DNA of 62,284 nt from Mesaphorura yosii (Eukaryota; Arthropoda; Collembola; Poduromorpha; Tullbergiidae): the NCBI GenBank assembly GCA_009869945.1, contig WIXG01000408.1:1-62284 (forward strand), written 5' to 3'. Shown piece by piece: positions 1-12,042 of the stretch. The position numbers and the translations under genes are program-made. The first letter of the stretch is position 1. Each line of letters starts with the position of its first letter. The notes beneath the pieces were generated by a model. It ran no database searches. It was not told the DNA's origin and saw nothing but the letters and a program-made list of their open reading frames with translations.

Positions 1-2469
1 TGACGGACCCAAAGCACCATTGGACGGAGACGGCCACCATACGCCTTAAAATAGTCCAAATTATTGTGTTGATATTGATTTTTAACGTTTCTTGATTTAC
101 ACCCAACAACCTTCCCTCTTTAGTAGACGCGTAATTATTCCTCGGGGAAATTGAGAAGCCACCAAACCAACTCCACAAAACCCGAATTATGAGATTGCTC
201 CTTCAGCTCGCTAAAATTATTCTTGCAAAACTCCAAAATAGAACTTAGACACGAAACGAAACTTTACCAAACTCACAGGAAAAGAATTTCGCGAGTCATT
301 TCATTATGCGATGTGAAATTTGACTACTAGCAGTCCTCAGGCTACAAAATCACGAGCCGAGATTAGTCTGGGAATTGAAACTTGAGAAACTTACCTTAAA
401 CGTAGGTCTCCATCCTAACGGCTTAATCAAACACGCATGAAATGTGCAGTAATTGAGCAAAGCATAGGCCACCATGAAGAAATTTGATATCAGCGGCGCA
501 ATTGTGTCCAGGCTTGCTGTAATGAAACTCTAGTAATTACGCACATTTAATACTCAATTCTGAATAAAATCAAGGAACTTACCAACCAGAATGAAGATAA
601 GTGCGATAACAAACCCTGCAAACATTGGTGAGAGAGAATTTCCTCATATCCCACTTGCATCCAGCAAATCAGTGTGCCTTTCAGTTCTTACCTAACGCAT
701 AGCCCCAGTACGGGTCGTCACTTTTCCTGTACCCAATTCCAAATTTGGTCATGTACGGGTACACCTCATCCTTGCACAACGCTTGAAATGTTTTTGGTCC
801 AGAAATCAAGCAGGATAATGCGGACGAGAGACACGCTGCGAAGGTGCCACCGTAAATGAGCGGCCCTGGCCAAGTTCATAAGAAAGGTGAAAGTCAAATT
901 TTCACGCACATTGATATGACTGATGTGAGATATTCGTTACCTGATAAACTCATTAATCCAATAACATTGTAGTCATTTAGGAGTCCGTACTTGCACGTGT
1001 AGGCGGGTGTGCAGTTCATAAAGGTTCCATCATGGAACTGTGTAATATTTCCACTGGCCGCACGAACCGCGCCCGCTCCAGCGATCAAAGCGAACAAGAC
1101 GTAGGACATGGAAGTGATGATGATGGCCAGTAGGGTTCCCTTCGGAATTGCTTCGCCAGGATTCTGTGGTAACCAATACAGTTCTCTGTCGTTAACGATT
1201 TCAGTTCGCCTGTCATTGAATTCGTTTACATTTACTTACTTTCAAGTCGCCACTTATACTGACTCCGGCTTGGATTCCGGACACCGATGGAAAGAAAACA
1301 CCAAATACATTGAAGAAGGTGACCGATTGTTGACCGGGACCTGGTGGTTGATAGTCTGAGAACATGTTCTCCATAAAGACGGTACCTGCGAGCAATTGTT
1401 GTTAAATGGATATTAGTGAAATATTCCTGTTTGTAAATCTCACATCGGGTCCTTACCGTTCAATCCGTCCCATCCCTTCGCCCTCTCGCCGTCATTCGTT
1501 GGCCCCAGAGCCGCGCCTATAATGAAGTTACCCATTGCGGCCAGTAAAATGACAAGCAAACCAAGTTGAGCTTTGGCTTCCCATTCCATTCCGATAATGA
1601 TAATGCTTTGGAGCACCACTAAAGTTACCACGCTGTAGATACGGTTGTCCATCACACCAGCATCGATAATTTTGAAATTGAATTGCTGCAACAAGGAAAT
1701 TAAAGCCTCGGAATTCCCCACAATGTTGAGCGCGGCCATCGCTGAATTTGCGAAGCTGAACACAACGCCGACAGCGCCGCCGAATTCCGGGCCCAGTGAT
1801 CGTGAAATCATGTAGTAAAGTCCTCCCCCTTTAAGTTCACCGTTTGTACTGGCAGCACTCATGCTCAACGTCGTTACAATTGTCACCAGCGTTGAAAGGG
1901 CAATAATAATTATTGACTGAACTGTACCCAAAAAAATTACAAATATAGCATGTTTTGACAGTGACCGGGATTCATAGTAGATCTTACTAATTCCCGATGC
2001 GCCAACCATCCAAGACAACCTCAAAAAGAGCATGACACCCCAGATGTTCAAAATGCATCGTACAAAGACACCGCGAATCCAGCCGAACTTTAGGCCACTT
2101 TCTAGTGCAGGCGATGATTTTGTTTCCTCTACCTGCATTGGATTTAAAAATCGACAAGTTAAAATGAAAACATTGAGTTGCATTCCGAGAAGCATCTCGG
2201 ATTGTGACTGCGACCTTTTGGGCTCCATATTCTTCGGCATGTAGTTCGTCAAGAGTCGGACGCTTAGATGCTTGCAAAGATAAGGCGTTTCTATAATTCT
2301 CGAGCTTGGGTAACGCGTCATCATTGAACTTATCGAAGGAATCTCCATAATCGTAGTTGCCCAAACTTTTATATGCCGTGTGATCGCTCTCCAACGCAAT
2401 GTACGCTGAACTTATCCTGCGGCTCGGAACGTTGTCCGTGCCCCGAGAGATTTTACGGAGTGCACACAT
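1..2469 (-). CDS. SLC12 cation-chloride cotransporter, copy A (3' end cut by window)
   Basis: Na-(K)-Cl cotransporter of the SLC12 NKCC/NCC type, an electroneutral plasma-membrane symporter. From 2469 (ATG of MCALRKIS) leftward the exons give the cytosolic N-terminus, with DALPKxENYRN and RPTLDELH. Next come KFGWIRGV and [13 protein letters not shown] (first membrane helix), the [21 protein letters not shown] stretch and MEWEAKAQ. A glycosylatable extracellular loop (NITQ, NCT) and the GWRPTFK segment near 400-420 follow. Splice joins seen: intron 1922-1987 (66 bp, stays in frame), exon 1457-1921, and later exons near 1226-1392, 930-1165 and 394-850. All coding exons seen are open. The donor after the N-terminal exon and the exon at the extreme left edge (1-48) are uncertain. 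Unlike copies B and C it shows no RFxV motif, and the Thr of the YTxDALPK segment is Asn (FNDDALPK). An upstream exon could have been missed. Confidence 0.85.
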
Positions 2470-3670
2470 TTTAAAAATGTCCAACGCCTGTCTGGTGGAT
2501 TGGAACAAGATTGTAGTTTCTTGCTTCCGAAATTTTTCTCCACCACTTTCTAGTACTTGTCACCTGCAAGATTGACAACTGATTGCTCAGGATAACCTGC
2601 CTGCTGCAATGCTGCAAGTAGGTACCCATTAAAAAAATGGATACTGGGGACTGCTTTTGGTACGCACTTTGCAAAATAGGATTCTATGTTTAAATCGCCG
2701 TCGTAGCTCTTAAGACTTCGGACGTCACAGATTAGGGTCATTAATTTTAAAGAGCTCATTAAAATTTTAAAATCGTATCAACAAATCATGAATTAGATTT
2801 AGCGAACGAAATCATCCATCAGATGTTGTGTTCATATTTCCTTCTTGTATTCGCATATGGCCGCATATCTTAGCAGATCGTTGCACAGAATTTAATGAAC
2901 CAGGTCAGGGTGAGTTTTACTGGTGCCCAAATAAAAACGATTTCAATTCAGTTTGCATGTGATGAAGTGATCTGTAGTAATGAGCTGTGGGGCTATTTTA
3001 ATAATTGGTCAGCTAATCTGCATAATTAACCAATTTTAACTTTCTAAACCATTAGCCTGCTCAATAGCCATTTAGGTTCATAATTACTCTACTTGTGGAT
3101 TTCACAAGCTCGAATCGTTCCCGAAGTCCTTGACGATTTTGAGTGCAATTTCTCCTGCGTTAATGTTAACATTAAAATCGTACTTTTATTCTCATTACAT
3201 AATCTTTCTTCAACAATCACTTGCACGAGCAGCAGTTCAACTAGATCTGGACTACGATAGCTAGATCTAATCTATTGTTAGCACAATTTCGGCGAACATC
3301 ATTTAGGCTGAACGATAGACGAACATACATCAAATCCAACAGCACGAAATAAATTGAATTAGCAAGGCGCAGTTTCATTAAGGAAGACCGCAATTACACC
3401 GAGCTAAAACAAATTAGCATAGCTTTGTAATTTAAATTTATTGACTAAGGCGCATAACAGATCATTGCTAAGCTGATGAGATTTTTAATATGCTTTCTAA
3501 GTAGCTCAACGGAAGATTAAGACAAATTATAATAAAATTAGAGTCGATTAGGAGTTCAGGTAGCATAAGATTGAGCTGAAACATCAATCCAGTATACTAA
3601 AACGCAAAACCTGACTTCGCTACAGACAACGACTTCAGAAACGACAGGATACACGGATCCTAAGATATTT
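2470..3670. other. Intergenic spacer between cotransporter copies A and B
   Basis: About 1.2 kb of AT-rich DNA between the 3' end of copy B and the N-terminal exon of copy A. It should hold the copy B 3'UTR and the copy A promoter and 5'UTR. An upstream coding extension of copy A to about 2508 is open but without an ATG. No RNA gene or repeat was recognised. Confidence 0.5.
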
Positions 3671-6600
3671 CTACGAATAGAATGTAAGTACGGATGCCTG
3701 ATTTCCACGAACAAGCAAAAACGGAGGCATATCTCTTGTAAGTATTTCTAGCCAGGCCATGTACAAGTACGATGACACGACTCCTTTTCTTGGAACTGGC
3801 AGGGTCCTGCAAAGTTCAAACAACGAATCATCCGTTATTAGTGTGGACGAAGAAAAGTACCTCATTGAAACGAGAAGCAGATTTGCCATTACTCACATCA
3901 CAATTAGGTTAGAATTGGTTGAATGCTCGAGCAGCAGCTCCCGAAGACGTAAATGGCGATTAGTCTTCTCCTTTAGTCCAAGCAATTCAGCTTCAGTAAT
4001 GCACGCGTCAGACTCTGAATCATCTTCAAAAGAGAGGAGGACAATCGAATAATCAGAATGAGACGTAAGACGCAAACCGGCAAAACTAAGCTAGCAGAAA
4101 CCAGGGAAGAAAGTCATTCAGTAACGTTGTAATATAAAATGTTGCTCCCAGCCAAATGCCATTACTGAGCATCAAGTTTCACATTACAGTTTCTATTATT
4201 GCGTCTGGAAATTGCGATCGGATTCTATTACATCATACAATTTCATTTCTATTTTCAATCTTCGTTTTAAAAGAACAACGTAAAGTGCGACAAAATCTAA
4301 AATCTACCCATATAGACTGCCTTTAGTAGTGCGCCTAAATTGCATCTCTTTAGGCAATCCTCCAGAATATTCATTTTCCCTATTCGTGAATGGGGCTTGT
4401 TATAACGTTGTTCAGAAAGAATTGTGATCATATTCGCGTAATGTAATCCGATCCCGCGTACCAATTACACTGAAGTTAAGTAGGCATCAGCTTACCCTTA
4501 TCCCCATCCCGAACAAAATCCTTGATAAGTGAGTCAAACAATTCCCTTGTTTTGGCATCTGCTTTCTTGGTAATGTCCGGGACCACCGTCAAGTCCGAAT
4601 AATCGATGCGGAATTTCGACAGAAGACTAGCCATGCTGTAAAAATAAATATGCCATGGTCGGTGGGCTTGTTAATTAGCAGAAGTTCAGGTTTGGTTAAG
4701 TAAAGGTTGATTCGTTGTACCTTCGATACTCAACCTCAGTTTCTGACGCCTTATTTGCAAGGGCAAACACGCGAAGCCGACATTGTGCCCACTTCTTCCT
4801 CATCGTTATAATGTAAGGCAGCAGAAGAGTTAAGCCTGTTCACAAATCAACATGTCATTTCTAATTTTGGCAGAAACGTCACAGAGCGTTACCTCCATCA
4901 TCATAAAGCCAGTATACGTCAACGATGCCCTTTCCTTGTTTGGTATCAAAGAATGATTGAGCAAAACTTAAACTTTCTGCACCTGATCCATCTCGTTCAC
5001 TATTTCATGAAAAGCGAATAGAAATTCAATGATTCACGCATGAATTAAGGTGTAAGAAGGTATTCTGCTTACCGATAGACGCCGATGGAGTTCTCTATTC
5101 CCGAGGCTTCGAATTGTTTTTCAGAATTAGTTCTACACAACGGTTTTGGTGCATTCCGCTTGGCGGACTTGGGAGTAACAGCAGCAGAAGTTTCCAGACA
5201 CGGATCAGACAAGCTTGTTTCGAAGCTGGAATTTGTGAACGCACCATTGGATGATGTGTTTCCGTTCGGAGAGGGTATGGCACCCTTCGCAATTAAGTCT
5301 GTGTGACCGTAAATGTCGGACACGTCGAGTCCGTCCTTCGTACGAAGAATTGCAATAGCAAGATGATTGTCCAAGGCAGTGCTGTGAAATATCACACATA
5401 AGTCACCTGCCACATTGAGTTTCAAGCCTACCTGCTTACTGCAAGCAATTGAAGTACTCGTGAACTTCAGTCGGTTCGCAAATCTGCCAGTTATTTTTGT
5501 ACCCCATCAGCAAAATGTTCGGGGCCAACTTGCCAATTCCAGTGGATTGAAGCAGAGCGTGACATCCTTCGTCGAATTTGCAGCCATCGACCATCACGTA
5601 GAAACTCTTATACTTTCTGTCACGTAGCCAGTCATAACCCTTCTGAATGAAGAGTTGCCGAAAACGAGATGGTACCTTGTCTTCGTTCACATTCGCGCAA
5701 AGAAGCAGCGAATTTTTCTTAGTCAACAAGTACGCAAATTCAACGAGCGCAGGTCGATTCGAGGGAAAGCCACTCAGGCACAAAATCTGAGGTCGATAGT
5801 TTTTGACATGTTCGTGTTGAGTGGCCAAGCTTTGGAGGGCGGTTAAAGCCGAGGTGTAAGTCTGCGCTTGAATTGATGTCCCCCAGTTCAGCTCTGTTCA
5901 AAGACCGAAAAATTGACTCCAGAGGCTTCAATTAGCCCAACATTTGTTGCTTGTTTTACCTGGCTTTCTGTACAAGACAACCGAGTACAGAGTGACAACG
6001 CAGCCCAGTGAAATAAGCGCTGTGACCCAACTCATCAAAAACATGACAACGACACAGATGATTGCACCAAATAAACTCAGCCATGTGTTGTAATACTGTG
6101 GATCGTACAGTAAGAAGATAGTTCAACCATAGATGCCATAAACCGTAATACCATAATCGGGCCTACAGAAGCACAGTGCCGTGGTACGAAAGCTCACCTT
6201 GAAGGTCGGTCGCCAACCGAGTGGTTTGACCAACGACGCGTGGAAGGTGCAGTAGTTAAGTAGTGCGTATGCGGCCATGAAAAAGTTCGAAATCAGTGGA
6301 GCGATGGAGTTCAAATCGGCTGTAAACATAGAATATATTTTATGAGATTTGTGACTCCAAGAAGATTTTTGTAACGATTTTGCTTACCAATGATAATGAA
6401 AATAATGGCAATGACAAACCCAATCGCATAACTGTAGTACGGATCGTCACTTTTTCCATACCCAATGCCAAATTTGGTGAGATAGGGATACACCTTATCT
6501 TTGCAAAGTGCTTGAAAGGTTTTTGGGCCGGAAACCAGGCACGAGAGTGCTGATGACAGGCATGCGGCAAAGCAGCCGGCGTAAATTAGTGGTCCTGAGA

Positions 6601-8711
6601 AAAATTAGTTCAATGAGATCCCGGTGAAAGATCTACTGGCATGTAGTAATTGGATGATTACCAAAGATGCTCATCAATCCCATGACATTGTAATCATGAT
6701 ACATCCCATATTTGCACTCATATACAGTGCAGTTGGTGAATGACCAGTCGTGCAGTTGTGATACGTTTCCGGTTGCTTGCCTCAATGTTCCAGCTCCAGC
6801 AAGGAGAGCAAACAAGGCATAAGACGATGATGTAATAAAAATAGCCAGTAGTGTTCCTTTAGGAATAGCTTCGGCTGGATCTTTTAAATCACCGCTAATG
6901 CTGACACCTAGCATGCATGAAGAATTCAGCATTTAGGATTCTATGCTTCATCGTCCCAGAGCTAACTTCAGTTTTACCCGCTTGAATTCCAGAGACAGCA
7001 GGGAAGAAAATCGAGAATATGGAGAAAAAGTCCTGTTGCATTCCATCACTGACCGCATACGCCGGTTTCAGATTATCCAAAAATGTCGTTCCTTCGCAAA
7101 TTACATTAACGTTCAACTTAGACATGGATGTCCAGCCAAATTACAAAAGAATTCTAAGTTAAATTTTCTAACTTGTACAAACAAACCATTTAACCCCAGC
7201 CATCCTTGTGCCCGTTGCTGCTCTGTCTGCGGCCCCATGAATGCACCGATGATAAAGTCACCCATTGCCACCAGCAGGATTACAAGCAGTCCCATTTGTG
7301 CCTTGGCTTCCCACTCCATTCCGATAATGATGATGCTTTGTAACACGACAATAGTGACACAACTGATAATGCGGTTGTCATTCTGCGCTCCATCGATAAT
7401 TTGTACTCCATTATCGTGCAGTAACGAAATCATTGACTCAGAAAAGCCAACGATATTCAACGCAGCCATTGCGGAATTTGCAAAACTGAAAACAACTCCA
7501 ATTGCTCCTCCGAATTCTGGTCCCAGTGACCTTGATATCATGTAGTAAATACCACCTAAATGAAAACACAATCGCAACTTTAGCATTAACGGGATTCAGC
7601 AAATAGGGCGCTGGAGCACCGGACACTCGGACCTACCTCCTTTAATTTCACCGTTTGTGCTGGCTGCACTCATACTCAGGGTAGTGACTGCGGTCACCAC
7701 GGTCGAAAACGATATGATGATCATAGTATGAACTGGAAATAGAATGCATGTGTTTTACGCATAAACATTTGTCAGCTGAGCTAAAAGTAGCAAATTACTT
7801 ATTCCCGATTGAGCAACCATCCATGACAGTCGCAAGAACAGCATGACTCCCCAGATATTCAAGAGACATCTTACTAGGCAGCCTTCTATCCATCCAAACT
7901 TTACTGAGCTACTTGCAGCTGGAGCATCATTTGCAGATTCTTGGGCCGCTGCCTGTAAGTTGAAGGCAATCAGTTAATGATCTTGAGTTGAGATCTGAGC
8001 ACAATTTGTCCTTACTACCTTCGACATTTCCTCATCATGCAACTCGTCGAGTGTTGGACGGTTCGCTGCTTGGATTGACATGAGATTTCGATAGTTGTCC
8101 ATTTTTGGGAGCGCATCAATCGTGTAGTTGTGCAAACTTTTGCCATAAAGGCCAATTGTAGCGGAATTGCCTTGCAAATCGTACTCATCGTCAAAGGTGG
8201 TGCCAGAAGGAATGAAGACGGAACTCTTTCTCCGAGTAATATTGTGTGGGTTCAGATTACTTGAAATTTTACGTGCAGCACACATGTTGATGACTGTATT
8301 GTTGTATGAGTAAGAATTTTGACTCGATGGGCTGACTTTCCTTGAGTCACCGGAATACTTGTGGCTCGACCGAGTGAAGGTTGTTTCCTCTTGCAATCGC
8401 TTAACGCTGTCGGTACTGCTGCGGCGCCGGCAACCTCTGTCTGGGACAAGGTGCTGCAAATCGCTGACACTATTCCCAGCGTCGGTCCCTTCTCCCTCTT
8501 CTTGAATAGGCGACGCTGTCCGATACGCTGGACGCTTGAAAAAATTAACCACGTCTTCGACGGCCGGACTCTTCACTGGCGTCGGTGTCCCGTTGCGTGC
8601 GTGCCCAGTTTCCAGTGAGCTGATGCGGTCAACGCGAAAGCGGCCGCTTCCAGGAGTTCCACCAGGCGACGCGGCGACGCGAGCTGGACTGAGCTGGGGT
8701 TGCCCTTCAAT
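3671..8711 (-). CDS. SLC12 cation-chloride cotransporter, copy B
   Basis: Full-length NKCC/NCC-type Na-(K)-Cl cotransporter. The N-terminal exon (8019-8711) carries RFRV at 8631-8642, a match to the RFx[V/I] docking motif bound by SPAK/OSR1-type kinases, and [15 protein letters not shown], the segment that holds the activating phosphothreonine in this family. Later exons carry [64 protein letters not shown] and GWRPTFK. The cytosolic C-terminal domain follows and ends in [18 protein letters not shown]. The last intron (3807-3896) joins NLIVM to TLPVPRKG in frame; the final exon is 3671-3806. The true start is unresolved. The frame is open from an acceptor at 8711, and a short intron (about 8712-8750) may lead to one more 5' exon near 8751-8815 that has no in-frame ATG. 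It lies downstream of copy C in the same orientation. Confidence 0.9.
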
Positions 8712-11700
8712 CTATACAATAGAAATAGAATGATTGGAAGCGACCTCACCAGGTTGGTTGTAGGACACTGATCTTCCGCGCACCGCGATCCTAATACTGC
8801 CAAAGCATGTCTCAATAAATGCGATTTTCTTGTGCTTTACTGCTGGTTGCCAACCGCTTCGAATCAATTCCTTTTACATGCAATAGATGCCCGATATCTA
8901 AAGACACTGTTTGTTAATGAGCATTTAACGATAATAATTCCTAATTTTAAAATTCTTTTCAGTTTTTAACACAACGACGTCAATTAGTCTTTTATCAAGC
9001 CACGACTCCTTCCATTCATGAATAGTTTTTGGGATTTACATGAGCATTAACATGCATGAATATGCTTAAGAAGTTAAGTCATGCTTATTAGCGCCTGAAA
9101 AGAAAATTGTAATTTGGCTTCCGCAATTAATTCCGTTGTTATTGAAAGCGGTCTTCGATTACGTGCGAATTCTGAAAGATTCTCATAGTACACGGACAAG
9201 CAACCGTAGGACATGCGAAGTTTGGGCATCAGAATAATATTATAGTAGAAGCCATGGGTCACTACTTTACTTTATGCTTTGTGCTTCCGCCGACTCCGAC
9301 TTTTCCAGCCACTACACGTGCGTTAACTTAATGATGGAAAACTTCGATAAGCTATTAAATTATGAGCAACCATGCCCCTGTGTGCCAAGCACACGTTGTC
9401 CACGAAAAATTATGGCATGGAGTTCGGCCCAATCTCACTTGGGCTTGGGTGAATAGTTAAGCATTATAAATGACATTCAGAAGCCAGAAGACTTCAGCGG
9501 TGAACGATCACCAAATGGAACTTGACTTTAGTTTGAAATTGTGAACATAGGCCTGGATAAATTTTGATTTCCTTATTTTTGTCATACAAAATAGAATCGC
9601 CAGTCTCACTTTATTCTTACCTCCAGCACGTTCATTTTCGCAACTTTATTCCTGTTTAGTAAATTTAGGTTTTAACACATTGGCACACAAATAATAAAGA
9701 TTTTTTCAGGATATTGCACACTGGTAAAGGACCTTTGTATAAAATCGGCTCAACAGTGAATCACAAATTATTCTAAAACATTCAGAGCAGAGCAGCTAAT
9801 TTTTAAAAATGTTTGAGTAAACAAAATTACTAAAAGCTAACTAGCACTTGCCTATTTGCTAATTAGTGCTTCAGCTCCTTCATGAATGCTTTGATAGAAG
9901 AAGGAAGCCACTGGAGCACTGCCTGGAGGATTTCAGTGCACATGAACCTTCACCGATAATATTGTACTGGAAATCAACATTCGAATGGGATAATCAGCTG
10001 AATACGCTGAATGCGCTCGTCATCGAGTTTTATGTCTCTGAACAATTAATAACCTTAGATAACAAATGCCGAAGGTCTGGGTTTCCATTCAGATTCAAAT
10101 TTCTTTTCTAACCCCTAATGCGTTGACAGCAAGCCGTCTCAACTTGCGTAATGATTTAATTATTGTGACATTGACTGCTGACACAATTGAGAACTGTCAC
10201 CAAATTGACACCACAATGTGGCTGAGGCTACATCGGCGAGTATGGTTGTCTCGTAATGAAGATGATTATATTGACAACAATTTCCTTCGTTATTTTCATT
10301 AGTAATAGAAATCGATGAAACAATTTTGAAGCTTTTTTACTTTCTGCGTGACAGCACAATTATCATGGCATATCCATCCGGGCGTATTATGGTCATAAAA
10401 TAGTTCCGATCCAACCCTTGTACTAATTTATATAGCCATGCGACACGGCCTTAGATTTAGATTAGAAAAACAGACGCACCTCCTCATATGGCTCCCGGCT
10501 CCAATGCACTTCGCGTCTCTGCATATCTAAAGTTATTCTGAGGACAGCCTGAGTACTGGATCTTTGAAACTTTTATGTGTTAGCACTCAAGAGTGGTATT
10601 TCTATTTCTTGAATTGGCAATAAGGTTAGGTTGAGAATTGCAAATTCACTGTCAATAGGATTCAGAATTCAGATTCAGGGTACGACTTAGAAAGAAGGAA
10701 CAGCTCATCGGTGGTTTTTATTCAACAATTAAGTTTTTAGATGAGATATTAATAGACATGTGGCAGTTCCATAACATTTTACAGGTGGAAATTGGTAATG
10801 GGTAAATATGGAGGTATCTGCCAATCAGCCTTGTTTGTGCGAGGAGCCTCTGAAGGATTTCTGATTTGATTTTATTGCCACATTCTGACTCTTGACTGAA
10901 GTAACAACGCACTAAATAAAAGCGTAATCAAAATATTAATTGTAATGCTAATTAGAAGCTGGTGATATTTTCTGCAAACCATAAGACACATTAGCAACTT
11001 ATTGACGCTACACTCAAATAAATATGATATGTGTATGTAGAAGAAAATCAGTTACCATTCGCTCAAAAAAGGTAAGTCAATTAAAGTCATTCGCTAATTA
11101 CTCGCCAGCCGCCAGACGGTTGCATTTTCGATTATTTGTACAGTAAATAGCTTGAATCTGTCAAACAATAAACTTAACGTCTGTCATCAAGAGAGCGAGT
11201 TTGAGTGACAAATATCTTCGTGCGCATGATTTACTTCAAAATCCAAAATGAGCATCCATGTTCACGACCGACCTCCTCTCCTTCTGACGCAGAGAATCTT
11301 AGCATTTTACGTCAATTCATTGAAAAAATACTTCACGCAAGGCGAAACACGAACAGGTTTGAATAAGTTCACACGTCGTATAACAAAGAACAAACTAATC
11401 GCCTGCTAAAATGAGACTGAGCTAATTAAATTAGTAGAGCTCTGATCAGTGGTGTAATTCGCGCAACTGTGCCAGAAGAGATTGTGAAATTCGTGCACTT
11501 GAAGCAGTTAATTGTACCTTAAACCAGATCAGACTAGAAGATGGATGCAAAGTTATGATAATGATATGCGCGTTTTCATGCGACAATCAAAAGTGAGTCT
11601 CCTAATCTCATAATAGGCCCAATTAGCATTTTGGCTTTTTGACTGCAAGTTTACAACCGAGTCAAATAGGCCGAATGCAAGTTGTGCACGACAGTCTCAA

Positions 11701-12042
11701 CAAAACCTGCACGTTTTGACTTTTATTAAAAAAGAAGAGAGTATGAGTGTTATTAGAGCAATGGTAAGTGATTCATAGTCTACACTGCAGTTACAAGATG
11801 TTTCATGGGTTGAGGTACGTATTCTAACCACGCTCGTTAAGATTACAACTAGTACAGTGATTCTATTGCACTTGTAATTAATATAATGCCGCAAAAATGG
11901 TACTTAAGTTGTAAGATAACAGCCGCTGCTATACGGACGCAAACATACATCCGTTGTTAATTTGTTGTCTAAACCGTGTCCAAAACCTCAATCGAAATTA
12001 ATCTAAACCTTACATCAATTAAGTCATCATTAAAGCCAAAAC
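8712..12042. other. Spacer between cotransporter copies B and C
   Basis: About 3.3 kb. The right part should hold the 3'UTR of copy C and the left part the promoter and 5' exon(s) of copy B. Open frames here (for example 9866-10302 plus, 10718-10912 minus, 11697-11894 minus) are short, show no recognisable family and overlap in several frames. I see no supported gene. Confidence 0.5.

Noticed and set aside
1922..1987. Extra residues reading through copy A between GASGI and QSIIIIAL
   Set aside because: The 66-bp stretch has GT-AG ends, is a multiple of three, and is absent from the B and C proteins; it is an in-frame intron, not an insertion.
1..2469. Copy A as a pseudogene
   Set aside because: All traceable coding exons are open with usable splice sites; only its edge exon and its regulatory motifs differ.
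3807..3896. Apparent unique C-terminal insertion in copy B ([13 protein letters not shown]...)
   Set aside because: It is a GT-AG intron; splicing restores [13 protein letters not shown] as in copy C.
6943..7545. 200-codon plus-strand frame antisense to cotransporter copy B
   Set aside because: It is the reverse of conserved transporter exons and introns and has no independent support.
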